Source: Ruminococcus sp.
GTDB taxonomy: Bacteria > Bacillota > Clostridia > Oscillospirales > Ruminococcaceae
Reading direction: 5' to 3'
NCBI GenBank assembly: GCA_024403935.1
Contig: JAKSQV010000001.1
Coordinates: 54,829-118,828 of the forward strand
Length of the DNA: 64,000 bases
Below the pieces are notes generated by a model. The model was not told the origin of the DNA and made no database searches. It saw only the letters and a list, made by a program, of their open reading frames with translations. Every line of letters begins with the position of its first letter. Position 1 is the stretch's first letter. The translations under genes and the position numbers were made by a program. Below, one piece after another: positions 53,215 to 61,150 of this stretch.

Positions 53215-55434
53215 CTATTTTCCGTTTCTGGTGCGGTATTCTGACGGTGAAAGTCCCACCGAGATTTTGAACTGGCGCACGAAATAGTTATAAGACGAGT
53301 AGCCGCATTCTTTGGATATCTCCGTAACTGTCATATCGGTATTGGTCAGGAGCTCCTTTGCTTTTTCGATGCGGAACTGTATCATTTCCTCAATGATGCT
53401 CTTGTTGAAGTAGGATTTGTATATCTTCTGGAGATAGCTTTTGCTGAGGTAAAGGCTTTCGGCTATCTCGCTGATATTCCACGGATTCTCGGGATTCTTC
53501 ATTATCCTGCTTCGCAGCATACACAGCTTCTCGAACTGCGGATTTGCGCTGTTTTCGGAGATGCTGTAATTGAACAGGCGGTTTATTGCCGCTTTGTGCA
53601 TGGCGTTGCCGAGGCTGGCATCGGGAGAGATCGTCTGACTGTACTGTCCGAGTGAGAAGTCCACATTGCAGTTTTCGCCGCTGCTGAACTGCGAGTCCTT
53701 TATCTTTTCCGAGAGCGAGTTGAATATCTCTCCTGCACGTTCAGGGTGCGAAGTTATGACAACGAGGATATTGTTTGACCACACGCCGCATATTTCATCC
53801 GCCTTGCAGCATTCGTTCAGATTCTGTGCAAAGGCAGTGAACACGCGCTGACATTTGTCCTCTCCGCTCTGGAAGTAGGTCTTGTTCAGCCCTGTGAGCT
53901 GTATGCGTATGAAATCGACGTCCGTCCCGTCAGCCACCCATTCGTTCTTGCGGTCTGACATTGCTTTTTCCATGCCGTTCCTGTTGAGCAGGCCTGTCAC
54001 CTCGTTATAGAGCATTGCGCGGTTGGCAGTTGAGATAGTGCGGTTCATCATTGCCTTTATACGGAGCTGTTCGAGTGCGATATTGACATAGTTTATCCAC
54101 TGGAGGTAAAGTGTGCTGAAGCTTATCGGCTCCTTGCCGAATGAGATAGCCGAATAGCCGAAGAAGTTATTGTTATAGTGGAGCGGAGAGATGTAACAGG
54201 CTACCGGGAAAGCGCGCTCCTTATCAAATATGGGGAGCAGGTCGAACGAGCTGAAATACTCATCGGAGGCGTTTTCTCGTCTGACAGCGGACTTGGAGAG
54301 CACCATCCTCATATCATCGCCAGCCGAGAATCCGAGCTTGTCAGTGAAGCTGCCAGACGGCGAGTCAATGTATTTCCTTGTCAGGCAGATAGAGAGATTC
54401 CGCAGCTTATAGATGAAATAGGTGTAGTTGTCGAGCCTGTCCGCGAAGTCGGCAGGATTGTCAACATTGGTTATATCAAAGAGCATATCGCTCATTAGCA
54501 TATTCGACTCGAATCGGGCGTTTATCTTGTTCTGACGCTGGAGACGGTGTACCACGCGCATATCCTTGGGACAGCCGCAGCTCTGACCTGTGCGGAGCTC
54601 GCCGTTCTCGTTGTGGACGCGGTTGCATATCCTGCCTGTGATTATGCGGTACAGACGGCGCAGAGCCTCAGCACCAAGCTGGAAATTCGGACGGCTGAAG
54701 CTTGTTATTGACGGAGTGAAGTTGTAGCCGTCCTCTGATGAATCATAACCCGTCAGGGCGATGTCCTCGGGGACACGTATTCCTGCGCTGATGAATTCCT
54801 CGGCAAGTGATATTGCCATATAGTCGTTGCCGCAGACGATGGCTTCGGGACGTTCTATCTCGCCGCGTATCATTTTTCTTGCGAGGTCCTTTGCGGCTTC
54901 GCGCCAGAAATCGCCGTAGTAGCAGCAGTTTCTGTCATAGTAGAGCCCGTGCTTTTTCATTGAATTCTTGTAGCCTTTGAGACGCTCCTCAGAGACAAAA
55001 AGCTTCTTTGGCCCTGTAAGGCAGTATATCTTACTGAAGCCGTGGACTTCTATGAGGTGGTCGGTTATCTGTTCAAAGGCGGCACAGTCGTCGATAGAGG
55101 TCGTTTCAAAGCTCCTGTGGTCGGCGGAGTCCATAAGCATTACGGGCTTTCCCGAACGCACAAGGAGGTTATCAATGAAGGTCTTTATCTCCTCGCCGTA
55201 GAAGGTGTTCCTTCCGTAAAGGAAGCCGTCAAAGCGGTTGGAGAGAATGAGGTCGAAAATTTTCTTTTCTGCCTGCTTGTGCGGTGTATCCAGGAAAAAG
55301 TTGTGCAGAGGGGTGAGAACGACTATATCGCAGTTGCTCTTGAAAGCCTGTGAGATTATGCCGCGGAGTATTTCTTTCTGAAAGTCTACCTGACATTCGG
55401 TGATTATAACACCGATAAGAATACGCTTGTTCAC
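53215..55434 (-). CDS. fused LacI-type sensor / GGDEF-like / AraC HTH regulator
   Basis: 739 aa. Residues 1-275 match a LacI/GalR periplasmic-binding-type sensor without its own HTH (MNKRILIGVIITECQVDFQKEIL, then PEAIVCGNDYMAISLAEEFISAGIRVPEDIALTGYD). Residues about 330-470 are of unknown fold (GAF-like position). Residues about 480-620 resemble GGDEF domains (YNEVTGLLNRNGMEKAM) but lack GG[DE]EF: GVWSNN is at that place, so no cyclase activity is expected. Residues about 640-735 form an AraC HTH pair (NISEIAESLYLSKSYLQKIYKSYF; TVTEISKECGYSSYNYFVRQFK). It should be a sugar-responsive regulator, resembling XylR-type LacI-AraC fusions. SD AGGAGGG. Convergent with glgB. Confidence 0.85.
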   Translation of the reverse strand: MNKRILIGVIITECQVDFQKEILRGIISQAFKSNCDIVVLTPLHNFFLDTPHKQAEKKIFDLILSNRFDGFLYGRNTFYGEEIKTFIDNLLVRSGKPVMLMDSADHRSFETTSIDDCAAFEQITDHLIEVHGFSKIYCLTGPKKLFVSEERLKGYKNSMKKHGLYYDRNCCYYGDFWREAAKDLARKMIRGEIERPEAIVCGNDYMAISLAEEFISAGIRVPEDIALTGYDSSEDGYNFTPSITSFSRPNFQLGAEALRRLYRIITGRICNRVHNENGELRTGQSCGCPKDMRVVHRLQRQNKINARFESNMLMSDMLFDITNVDNPADFADRLDNYTYFIYKLRNLSICLTRKYIDSPSGSFTDKLGFSAGDDMRMVLSKSAVRRENASDEYFSSFDLLPIFDKERAFPVACYISPLHYNNNFFGYSAISFGKEPISFSTLYLQWINYVNIALEQLRIKAMMNRTISTANRAMLYNEVTGLLNRNGMEKAMSDRKNEWVADGTDVDFIRIQLTGLNKTYFQSGEDKCQRVFTAFAQNLNECCKADEICGVWSNNILVVITSHPERAGEIFNSLSEKIKDSQFSSGENCNVDFSLGQYSQTISPDASLGNAMHKAAINRLFNYSISENSANPQFEKLCMLRSRIMKNPENPWNISEIAESLYLSKSYLQKIYKSYFNKSIIEEMIQFRIEKAKELLTNTDMTVTEISKECGYSSYNYFVRQFKISVGLSPSEYRTRNGK

Positions 55435-55633
55435 TTGTTGCCCTCCTTTGTGTACAATAATATCGAAGCACAGAAAAAGAAGTATATTTTACATAGTCAA
55501 AATAATGTTTTTACCATATATTGCTTTATTCTATATGTATTATTGTATCATAACTGCACGGAAAAATCAATACCATAAATATGCATACGGGATGTTTTTC
55601 AAAAAAATCTTCTTATTTCGATATGATATTTGA

Positions 55634-55662
55634 TTGTATGCAGGCTTCACAGCAGGTATAAT
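55634..55662 (+). promoter_or_regulatory. promoter of a short RNA or ABC-F leader
   Basis: TTGTAT (55634-55639), 17-nt spacer, consensus TATAAT (55657-55662). The predicted start is near 55669. Nothing else is recognised between this site and the regulator start at 55434, apart from AT-rich sequence. Confidence 0.6.
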
Positions 55663-55668
55663 AATATA

Positions 55669-55774
55669 CAGGAACAAGTTCCGCAGTGTTCACAGGACAC
55701 GATTTGAAAAATGACCTCAGTTTTTATAACTTACCCCTGCAGAAAGCTCTCCGATAGGCAAGGAGGGCTTTTTG
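55669..55774 (+). ncRNA. candidate short RNA / attenuated leader upstream of the ABC-F gene
   Basis: The transcript from the promoter at 55634-55662 would meet an intrinsic terminator at 55743-55774. That terminator has stem AAAGCTCTCC/GGAGGGCTTT with one G.U, a 9-nt loop and five T. The product would be about 105 nt. The left arm also belongs to CTGCAGAAAGC (55737-55747), which can pair with GCTTTCAGCAG (55776-55786). The stretch has no SD-preceded ORF that I can support. Either a small RNA or a leader with conditional read-through into the ABC-F gene. Confidence 0.35.
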
Positions 55775-55817
55775 TGCTTTCAGCAGAACATCCGGACGGT
55801 TTTTCACGCCGCGAGCC

Positions 55818-55846
55818 TTGCATTTTGTGCGGATATGTGGTAAAAT
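55818..55846 (+). promoter_or_regulatory. second promoter directly before the ABC-F gene
   Basis: TTGCAT (55818-55823), 17-nt spacer, TAAAAT (55841-55846), about 30 bp before the ATG. Confidence 0.5.
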
Positions 55847-55876
55847 AGGCTTATATTTACTGAAAAGGAAGATATT

Positions 55877-57805
55877 ATGCTTGCAAGTCTTACTAACATA
55901 AACAAATTCTACAACGGCGTACAGATACTCAACAATGTGTCGCTGTCCATTGATGAGACGGACAAGATAGGTCTTGTCGGGAACAACGGATGCGGAAAGT
56001 CTACTTTGCTGAAAATACTGACAGGCTCGGTCGAGCCCGACCGCTTTACCGAAAAGGACGGAGCCGTCTCATTTGCAGGCAAAACGAGTGTCGGCTACCT
56101 TGAGCAGATGGGCGGTCTTGATTCCGAGAGCACCGTCATGGATGAGATGCAGAAGGTGTTTGAGCCGATGCACAAAGCAATAGAGCGACTGCGCGAGATC
56201 GAGAACGAGATCGGAGCAGGCGATAACTCTGCTGCTGATGAGTATCAGCAGCTTTCATCGTGGGTGGAAGCTAATGACGGTTACAACTCAGATGTGAAGA
56301 TACGTACTATCCTCAACGGAATGGGTTTCAGCGGAGATGAGCTTGACAGACAGGTATCGGGCTTCAGCGGAGGCGAAAAGACACGTCTCTGCATAGCGAA
56401 GCTGCTGCTTGAGGAGCCGAATCTCCTCATACTTGATGAGCCGACGAACCACCTCGATTTCAAGACGATAATGTGGCTTGAGGACTATCTCAGGAGTTAC
56501 AGGGGAGCAGTGCTCATTGTGTCGCATGACCGCTTTTTCCTCGACAGGCTGTGCACCTCTATCTGCGAGATAGAGCGAGGAGTGCTGCGCCGCTACAAGG
56601 GCAATTATACGGCGTTCGTGCGTCAGCGTGACGAAGATGATGCCCGCCGCGAGAAGGAGTACGCTCAGCAGCAGAAGCAGATAGCCAAAATGGAGGATTA
56701 CATCGCAAGAAACCTTGTCCGCGCATCCACTACCAAAATGGCTCAGAGCCGACGCAAGCAGCTCGAAAAGATCGAGCCTGTGGAGAAGCCTGTCCACGAC
56801 ACAAGGCACGCGAAGATAAGCTTCACCTATGCAGTTGAGCCTCCGCTTGATGTGCTCAAGGTTGTGAATGCGGATGTGTCGGTCGGAGAGGGTGCCGAGA
56901 GGAAAACTCTCATTGACGGAATAAGCTTTGATGTCCGCAGAGGCGAGAAAATAGGCATAATCGGCGACAACGGCATCGGCAAGTCAACACTTCTGAAGAT
57001 AATACAGGAAAAGCTGCCTCACAAGGGCGTAGTCCGCTGGAACAGCAACATAAAAATATCCTACTTTGAACAGGAGAGCACAAGCCTCAACCGCGAGCTA
57101 ACTGTCATGGAGGAGCTCCACAGCCGCTATCCGTCACTTTCAGACCTTGAGGTGCGGAATCTGCTCGCACAGGTGAGATTCACGGGCGAGAACGTGTTCA
57201 AGGAGACGGGTGTTATCAGCGGAGGCGAGAGAGCAAAGCTCTGTTTTGCGATAATGATGCAGGAGCACGGAAATGTGCTCATTCTCGATGAGCCGACAAA
57301 CCACCTTGACCTCGCATCAAAAGAGGCAATAGAGGAGGCTCTTGCCGACTATACGGGCACGATCATTTTTGTGTCGCATGACCGCTACCTGCTCAGCAAT
57401 ATAGCCGACAGACTCATCGAGCTGACGGAGAACGGCTTCCGCGAGCATAATTACGGCTTTGCGAAATATCTTGACGTGCTGCGTGATGAACAGGCTGAGG
57501 AGAAACGCGCTGCCGATGCTGCAAAGTTTGCAAAGGCTGCTGTGGCTGCAAAGGAAAAGAATGAACGCAGTTACCGCTCCAAGCAGCAGAGGAGTGCCGA
57601 TGCTGCGAACAAGAACGAGATGAGAAGACTCGAAAAGGAAATAGATGAGCTTCAGGCGCGTATCGATCTGCTTACCGAGGAGATAGGCAGAGAGGAGATA
57701 TATTCCGACTACGAGCAGATGAACAGCAGATGCTCCGAGATAGACAGCCTGAAACAGCAGATGGAAGCGGACTTTGAAAAGCTGATCGAGCTTGACTCGT
57801 ATTGA
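55877..57805 (+). CDS. ABC-F family ATPase (YdiF-like)
   Basis: 642 aa with two ABC domains and no membrane segment. Domain 1: GNNGCGKST, FSGGEKTRLCIAKLL, LILDEPTNHLDF. Domain 2: GDNGIGKST, ISGGERAKLCFAIMM, LILDEPTNHLDL. A charged linker between the domains matches the P-site tRNA-interaction motif region, and the C-terminus is a coiled coil (about 540-640). ABC-F proteins act on the ribosome; some protect it from antibiotics, others help with stalled translation. Length and C-terminal coiled coil resemble Bacillus YdiF more than the Msr/Vga resistance type. SD AAGGAAG. Preceded by two promoters and a terminator. Confidence 0.9.
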   Translation: MLASLTNINKFYNGVQILNNVSLSIDETDKIGLVGNNGCGKSTLLKILTGSVEPDRFTEKDGAVSFAGKTSVGYLEQMGGLDSESTVMDEMQKVFEPMHKAIERLREIENEIGAGDNSAADEYQQLSSWVEANDGYNSDVKIRTILNGMGFSGDELDRQVSGFSGGEKTRLCIAKLLLEEPNLLILDEPTNHLDFKTIMWLEDYLRSYRGAVLIVSHDRFFLDRLCTSICEIERGVLRRYKGNYTAFVRQRDEDDARREKEYAQQQKQIAKMEDYIARNLVRASTTKMAQSRRKQLEKIEPVEKPVHDTRHAKISFTYAVEPPLDVLKVVNADVSVGEGAERKTLIDGISFDVRRGEKIGIIGDNGIGKSTLLKIIQEKLPHKGVVRWNSNIKISYFEQESTSLNRELTVMEELHSRYPSLSDLEVRNLLAQVRFTGENVFKETGVISGGERAKLCFAIMMQEHGNVLILDEPTNHLDLASKEAIEEALADYTGTIIFVSHDRYLLSNIADRLIELTENGFREHNYGFAKYLDVLRDEQAEEKRAADAAKFAKAAVAAKEKNERSYRSKQQRSADAANKNEMRRLEKEIDELQARIDLLTEEIGREEIYSDYEQMNSRCSEIDSLKQQMEADFEKLIELDSY

Positions 57806-57914
57806 TATTTATATATGGGTATATGAGTACGAATACATTTGTGCTGTTTTTATATCGAATCAGCGGTTTGCTTGTCAAAAATCAACAAAATTGCGGATCG
57901 GCTTTAAAAGGCTA

Positions 57915-57943
57915 TTGAAATTTTCGGAGCAATGTGATATAAT
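57915..57943 (+). promoter_or_regulatory. promoter of scfA
   Basis: TTGAAA (57915-57920), 17-nt spacer, consensus TATAAT (57938-57943). A GTGCGG/CCGCAC hairpin (57960-57982) lies at the expected 5' end of the mRNA and may stabilise it. Confidence 0.8.
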
Positions 57944-58002
57944 ATCATCAATATATATAGTGCGGAAAGAGAAATACCGCACAGGTTTAGGAGGATAATA
58001 AC

Positions 58003-58140
58003 ATGAAACACATCCAGACTATCAACAAGGCTAATCTCAAGGAGTCCGCTAAGAAGGGCGGCTGCGGCAAGTGCCAGGCATCATGCCAGTCAGCTTGCAA
58101 GACTTCATGCACAGTAGCAAATCAGAAGTGCGAGAGATAA
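58003..58140 (+). CDS. scfA: SCIFF ranthipeptide precursor ScfA
   Basis: Exactly 45 aa with six Cys at residues 21, 24, 28, 32, 36 and 43, the definition of SCIFF (six cysteines in forty-five residues). The leader MKHIQTINKANLKESAKKGG binds the maturase RRE domain in this family. In the thermophilic Clostridium peptide the maturase was shown to link Cys32 to Thr37 by a thioether; both residues are present here (CKTSCT). SD AGGAGG 8 nt upstream. The maturase scfB is next. The final product and its role are unknown; signalling roles have been proposed for ranthipeptides in clostridia. Confidence 0.97.
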   Translation: MKHIQTINKANLKESAKKGGCGKCQASCQSACKTSCTVANQKCER

Positions 58141-58166
58141 GCTCAGTTCAAAACTGAACTTTCCGG

Positions 58167-58197
58167 GAGGCAGTATTTATACTGCCTCAAATTTTTT
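58167..58197 (+). terminator. leaky terminator between scfA and scfB
   Basis: 9-bp perfect stem GAGGCAGTA/TACTGCCTC (58167-58175 / 58180-58188), AA, then six T. An additional AGTTCA/TGAACT hairpin precedes it (58145-58160). It would give much more scfA than scfB mRNA. Confidence 0.75.
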
Positions 58198-58215
58198 AAA
58201 ACCGAGGGATAGTTT

Positions 58216-59583
58216 ATGATACATAAGTATAAGCTGAACGGATTCAACATCGTTCTTGATGTAAACAGCGGCGGAGTCCACATCGTTGACGAGCTTACCT
58301 ATGACCTTCTCGACAATGTTGAGCCGCCTTTTGAGGAAAAGTGTCCTGCCAAGGTCGTAGAAAAGCTCTCGCGGTCATATTCTCCCGAGGACATCGAGTC
58401 GTGCTATCAGGAGATAGTTGAGCTGAGCAACGATAAGATACTCTTTTCCGATGATGACTATGAGAAGTATGCAAAGTACTCCGTTGCATCACCTGTAAAG
58501 GCAATGTGTCTGAATATCGCTCACGACTGCCAGCTCAGATGCAAATACTGCTTCGCTTCTACGGGCGATTTCGGCAAGGGACGCAAGCTCATGTCGTTTG
58601 AGACAGGTAAGCACGCTATCGACTTCCTCCTTGAAAATTCGGGCGACCGTCCGAATCTCGAACTTGATTTCTTCGGCGGTGAGCCGCTCATGAACTTCAA
58701 TGTCGTTAAGCAGGTTGTCGAGTATGCACGCTCACGCGAGGCTGAGTACGGCAAGAAGTTCCGCTTCACGATCACTACTAACGGTCTTCTCCTCGATGAC
58801 GACAAGATCGAGTTCATCAACAGGGAAATGTCGAACGTTGTACTCTCCATTGACGGACGCAAGGAGGTCAATGACTTCTTCCGCGTTCTTCCGAACGGTC
58901 AGGGCTGCTACGATCTGATAATGCCCAAGTACAAGAAGCTCGTTGAGGGCAGAGGCGACAAGGAATACTACGTTCGCGGCACATTCACCAAGAAAAACCT
59001 TGATTTCTCGAATGACGTTTTCGCACTGTACGAGGCGGGATTCGACCAGATCTCCGTTGAGCCTGTTGTCGGTGACTCCGATGAGTATGCTCTTACTGAG
59101 AAGGAGCTGCCTGCTGTTTTCAAGGAGTATGAGGTGCTCGCAAAGAGGATAATCGAAAATGAAAAGAACGGAAAGAAGTTCAACTTCTTCCATTTCATGC
59201 TTGACCTCGATCAGGGACCGTGTGCAATAAAGAGACTTCGCGGCTGCGGCTGCGGCAACGACTACGTTGCAATAACTCCCGACGGAGATATCTATCCCTG
59301 CCATCAGTTTGTCGGCATTGACGAGTACAAAATGGGCAACATCGACGAAGGAACATTCGATCAGGAGATGAAAGCTGATTTTGCAGCAGCTCATGTGTAT
59401 TCAAAGCCCGACTGCCGCAAGTGCTGGGCAAAATTCTATGGCAGCGGCGGCTGTAACGCAAACAATTATCAGTACATGGGCGATATCAGGTCGGCACACA
59501 AGATCTCGTGCCAGCTTGAGAAGAAGCGTCTTGAATGTGCGATAATGATGAAGGCGGTACGCGCTTTCGGCGAACAGGAATAA
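58216..59583 (+). CDS. scfB: SCIFF maturase, radical SAM/SPASM enzyme ScfB
   Basis: 455 aa. An N-terminal peptide-recognition domain (about 1-90, RRE-like; YKLNGFNIVLDVNSGGVHIVDELTYDLL). The radical SAM motif is C105-QLR-C109-KY-C112. SPASM Cys follow: GCGCGNDYVAITPDGDIYPCHQ and CRKCWAKFYGSGGCNANN. It installs a thioether between a Cys and the beta or gamma carbon of a nearby Thr in ScfA, using SAM and auxiliary [4Fe-4S] clusters. Adjacent to the precursor as in nearly all clostridia. No dedicated protease or exporter gene is next to it. The start is the ATG at 58216, preceded by the weak SD GAGGGAT. Confidence 0.96.
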   Translation: MIHKYKLNGFNIVLDVNSGGVHIVDELTYDLLDNVEPPFEEKCPAKVVEKLSRSYSPEDIESCYQEIVELSNDKILFSDDDYEKYAKYSVASPVKAMCLNIAHDCQLRCKYCFASTGDFGKGRKLMSFETGKHAIDFLLENSGDRPNLELDFFGGEPLMNFNVVKQVVEYARSREAEYGKKFRFTITTNGLLLDDDKIEFINREMSNVVLSIDGRKEVNDFFRVLPNGQGCYDLIMPKYKKLVEGRGDKEYYVRGTFTKKNLDFSNDVFALYEAGFDQISVEPVVGDSDEYALTEKELPAVFKEYEVLAKRIIENEKNGKKFNFFHFMLDLDQGPCAIKRLRGCGCGNDYVAITPDGDIYPCHQFVGIDEYKMGNIDEGTFDQEMKADFAAAHVYSKPDCRKCWAKFYGSGGCNANNYQYMGDIRSAHKISCQLEKKRLECAIMMKAVRAFGEQE

Positions 59584-59587
59584 AAAT

Positions 59588-59623
59588 AAGGCATCCGTGG
59601 GAAATGACCCGAGGATGCCTTTT
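59588..59623. terminator. terminator after scfB, also active for the opposite strand
   Basis: 9-bp stem AAGGCATCC/GGATGCCTT (59588-59596 / 59613-59621) with an inner GGG/CCC pair, T's after it on the plus strand and a TTATTTTTA run on the minus strand. Confidence 0.75.
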
Positions 59624-59657
59624 CTGTCTGTGAGAGGAGCTCTGTACGCAAAGCAGA

Positions 59658-59687
59658 AGCCCGTGGATTCAGTCCACGGGCTTTTTT
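59658..59687 (+). terminator. second terminator, overlapping the end of the OadB-like gene
   Basis: 10-bp perfect stem AGCCCGTGGA/TCCACGGGCT, 5-nt loop, six T. It encodes the last residues of the minus-strand gene and terminates plus-strand transcripts. Confidence 0.8.
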
Positions 59688-59950
59688 CCTGTTATATGCA
59701 GTATCAGCGCGGTGATAATAAGAGCTGTACCGATGAGCATAGTCAGCGCGAACGGGAGTATCACCATCAAAAGTGAAGAAGCAAGCGATTCTGTGAGAAA
59801 AATGGCAGTCGGAGCGTCCGCTCCGCCTATTATACCGATAGACTCAGCCGGTTTGCAGGCGGCATGGATGAGATACATAACCGATGCGGCGAGTCCGAGC
59901 ATACCGCCGCCGCAGAGGATAGCTCCAATAATGATAAGTGATTTTTTCAC
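59669..59950 (-). CDS. small membrane protein with the OadB (Na+-decarboxylase beta) signature
   Basis: 93 aa from a GTG at 59950 (GAGGAG SD, 4 nt after the rodA stop). An earlier in-frame ATG would start inside rodA. It has two membrane helices (KSLIIIGAILCGGGMLGLAASVMYLI, and LLMVILPFALTMLIGTALIITALIL). Between them lies ESIGIIGGADAPTAIFLTES, nearly the same as the conserved segment of the beta subunit of sodium-pumping oxaloacetate/methylmalonyl-CoA decarboxylases. Full OadB is about 380-430 aa with many helices, so this is only one motif's worth. It cannot pump alone and may be a stand-alone member of a mini-protein family, or a decayed fragment. Function unknown. Confidence 0.7.
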   Translation of the reverse strand: MKKSLIIIGAILCGGGMLGLAASVMYLIHAACKPAESIGIIGGADAPTAIFLTESLASSLLMVILPFALTMLIGTALIITALILHITGKKPVD

Positions 59951-59954
59951 GGCA

Positions 59955-61115
59955 TTACTCCTCGTCCTCATCGTAGAACACGTTATATGCAACTGCACGG
60001 TGGCTGTATGTGCTCATAACAAGTCCGATGACCGCGTACATACTCAGCATAGCTGTGCCGCCGCCGCTCAGGAATGGCAGAGGTATGCCGATAACGGGAG
60101 CGACCTTCAGGACCATTCCGATGTTCATAACGCAGTGCGTGAAGAAAAGTCCGAATGCGCCCATACAGATGAAGCGTCCGAGACGGTCGCGCGTAACGCG
60201 GCTGTCAGCGAATATTTTCAGTATGATGTATGTGAGCACGATGAGTATGCCTATCGAGCCGACAAAGCCGAAGACCTGACCTACATGAGCGAAGATGAAG
60301 TCATTGTGGAGCTCGGGGACATAGATATAGTCCTCTTTGCCGTCGAAAATGCCCTTGCCGAATATTCTGCCTGATTTGATTGCGGCAAGTCCGAGATCCT
60401 GCTGATATTCGATGTTTTCGGGATCGCTGCCCGGGTGGAAGAGTATCAGGATACGCTGCTTGTGGAACGAGCTGAGGAAGTTGAACCACATCACAGCTAC
60501 GATGCCTGCAATGGCAAACGGAGCGATAACGAGGTATTTCCACGATATTTTTGCGGAGACGATCATGAAGCCGAATATTGCCGCGAAAATAATGGCTGTA
60601 CCATAGTCGCCCTGCAATGCCACTATGCCGATAGGCACAGCTCCGTGTGCAAGCAGGAGCAGCATATGCAGCGGCTTGTTCATGTCCTCCTCAACGCGGG
60701 AGAGGTGGTAGCTGAAGGTCATGATGAAGGCTATCTTCATAATCTCTGAAGGCTGCATACTTACACCGAATATACGTATCCAGCCCTGATCGTCCGCGCC
60801 TTCACGCTGGTAGCCAAGCGAAGTGAACGGCAGGGCAACGAGCACGAGCGTTATCGGTACAAAGAGCCACCAGAGCCTGACGAGCTTGCGGTAGTCGATG
60901 TACGATATGATGTGCGCGGCAACTATGCCGAGTCCCATGGATATGAGCTGAGTCTGCCAATAGCTGTCACCGACACCTTCGTTATCGCTGATGCCGCTTT
61001 TGACTATTGACCAGATCAGTATTGAACTGATGCTTGCACAAAGCGTTACTGCAAACAGCAGTCCGAGATCGATGTTATGCTTGTTTGCAGGTAATTTTTT
61101 GAAAACTGATCCCAT
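59955..61115 (-). CDS. rodA: SEDS family peptidoglycan glycosyltransferase RodA
   Basis: 386 aa with about ten membrane helices. SEDS motifs are present: QREGADDQGWIRIFGVSMQPSEIMKIAFI, ALQGDYGTAIIFAAIF and KVAPVIGIPLPFLSGGGTAMLSMYAVIGL. It polymerises lipid II into glycan strands. RodA rather than FtsW is favoured by the closing GIPLPFLSGGGTAMLS region and the absence of an ftsW neighbourhood (murG, murD). No mre or pbp2 genes are near. It follows comM by 35 bp, and the OadB-like gene starts 4 bp after its stop. Confidence 0.9.
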   Translation of the reverse strand: MGSVFKKLPANKHNIDLGLLFAVTLCASISSILIWSIVKSGISDNEGVGDSYWQTQLISMGLGIVAAHIISYIDYRKLVRLWWLFVPITLVLVALPFTSLGYQREGADDQGWIRIFGVSMQPSEIMKIAFIMTFSYHLSRVEEDMNKPLHMLLLLAHGAVPIGIVALQGDYGTAIIFAAIFGFMIVSAKISWKYLVIAPFAIAGIVAVMWFNFLSSFHKQRILILFHPGSDPENIEYQQDLGLAAIKSGRIFGKGIFDGKEDYIYVPELHNDFIFAHVGQVFGFVGSIGILIVLTYIILKIFADSRVTRDRLGRFICMGAFGLFFTHCVMNIGMVLKVAPVIGIPLPFLSGGGTAMLSMYAVIGLVMSTYSHRAVAYNVFYDEDEE

Positions 61116-61150
61116 TTCTGTTGTGTCCTTTAGCTTTTTCTTTTGTTTGC

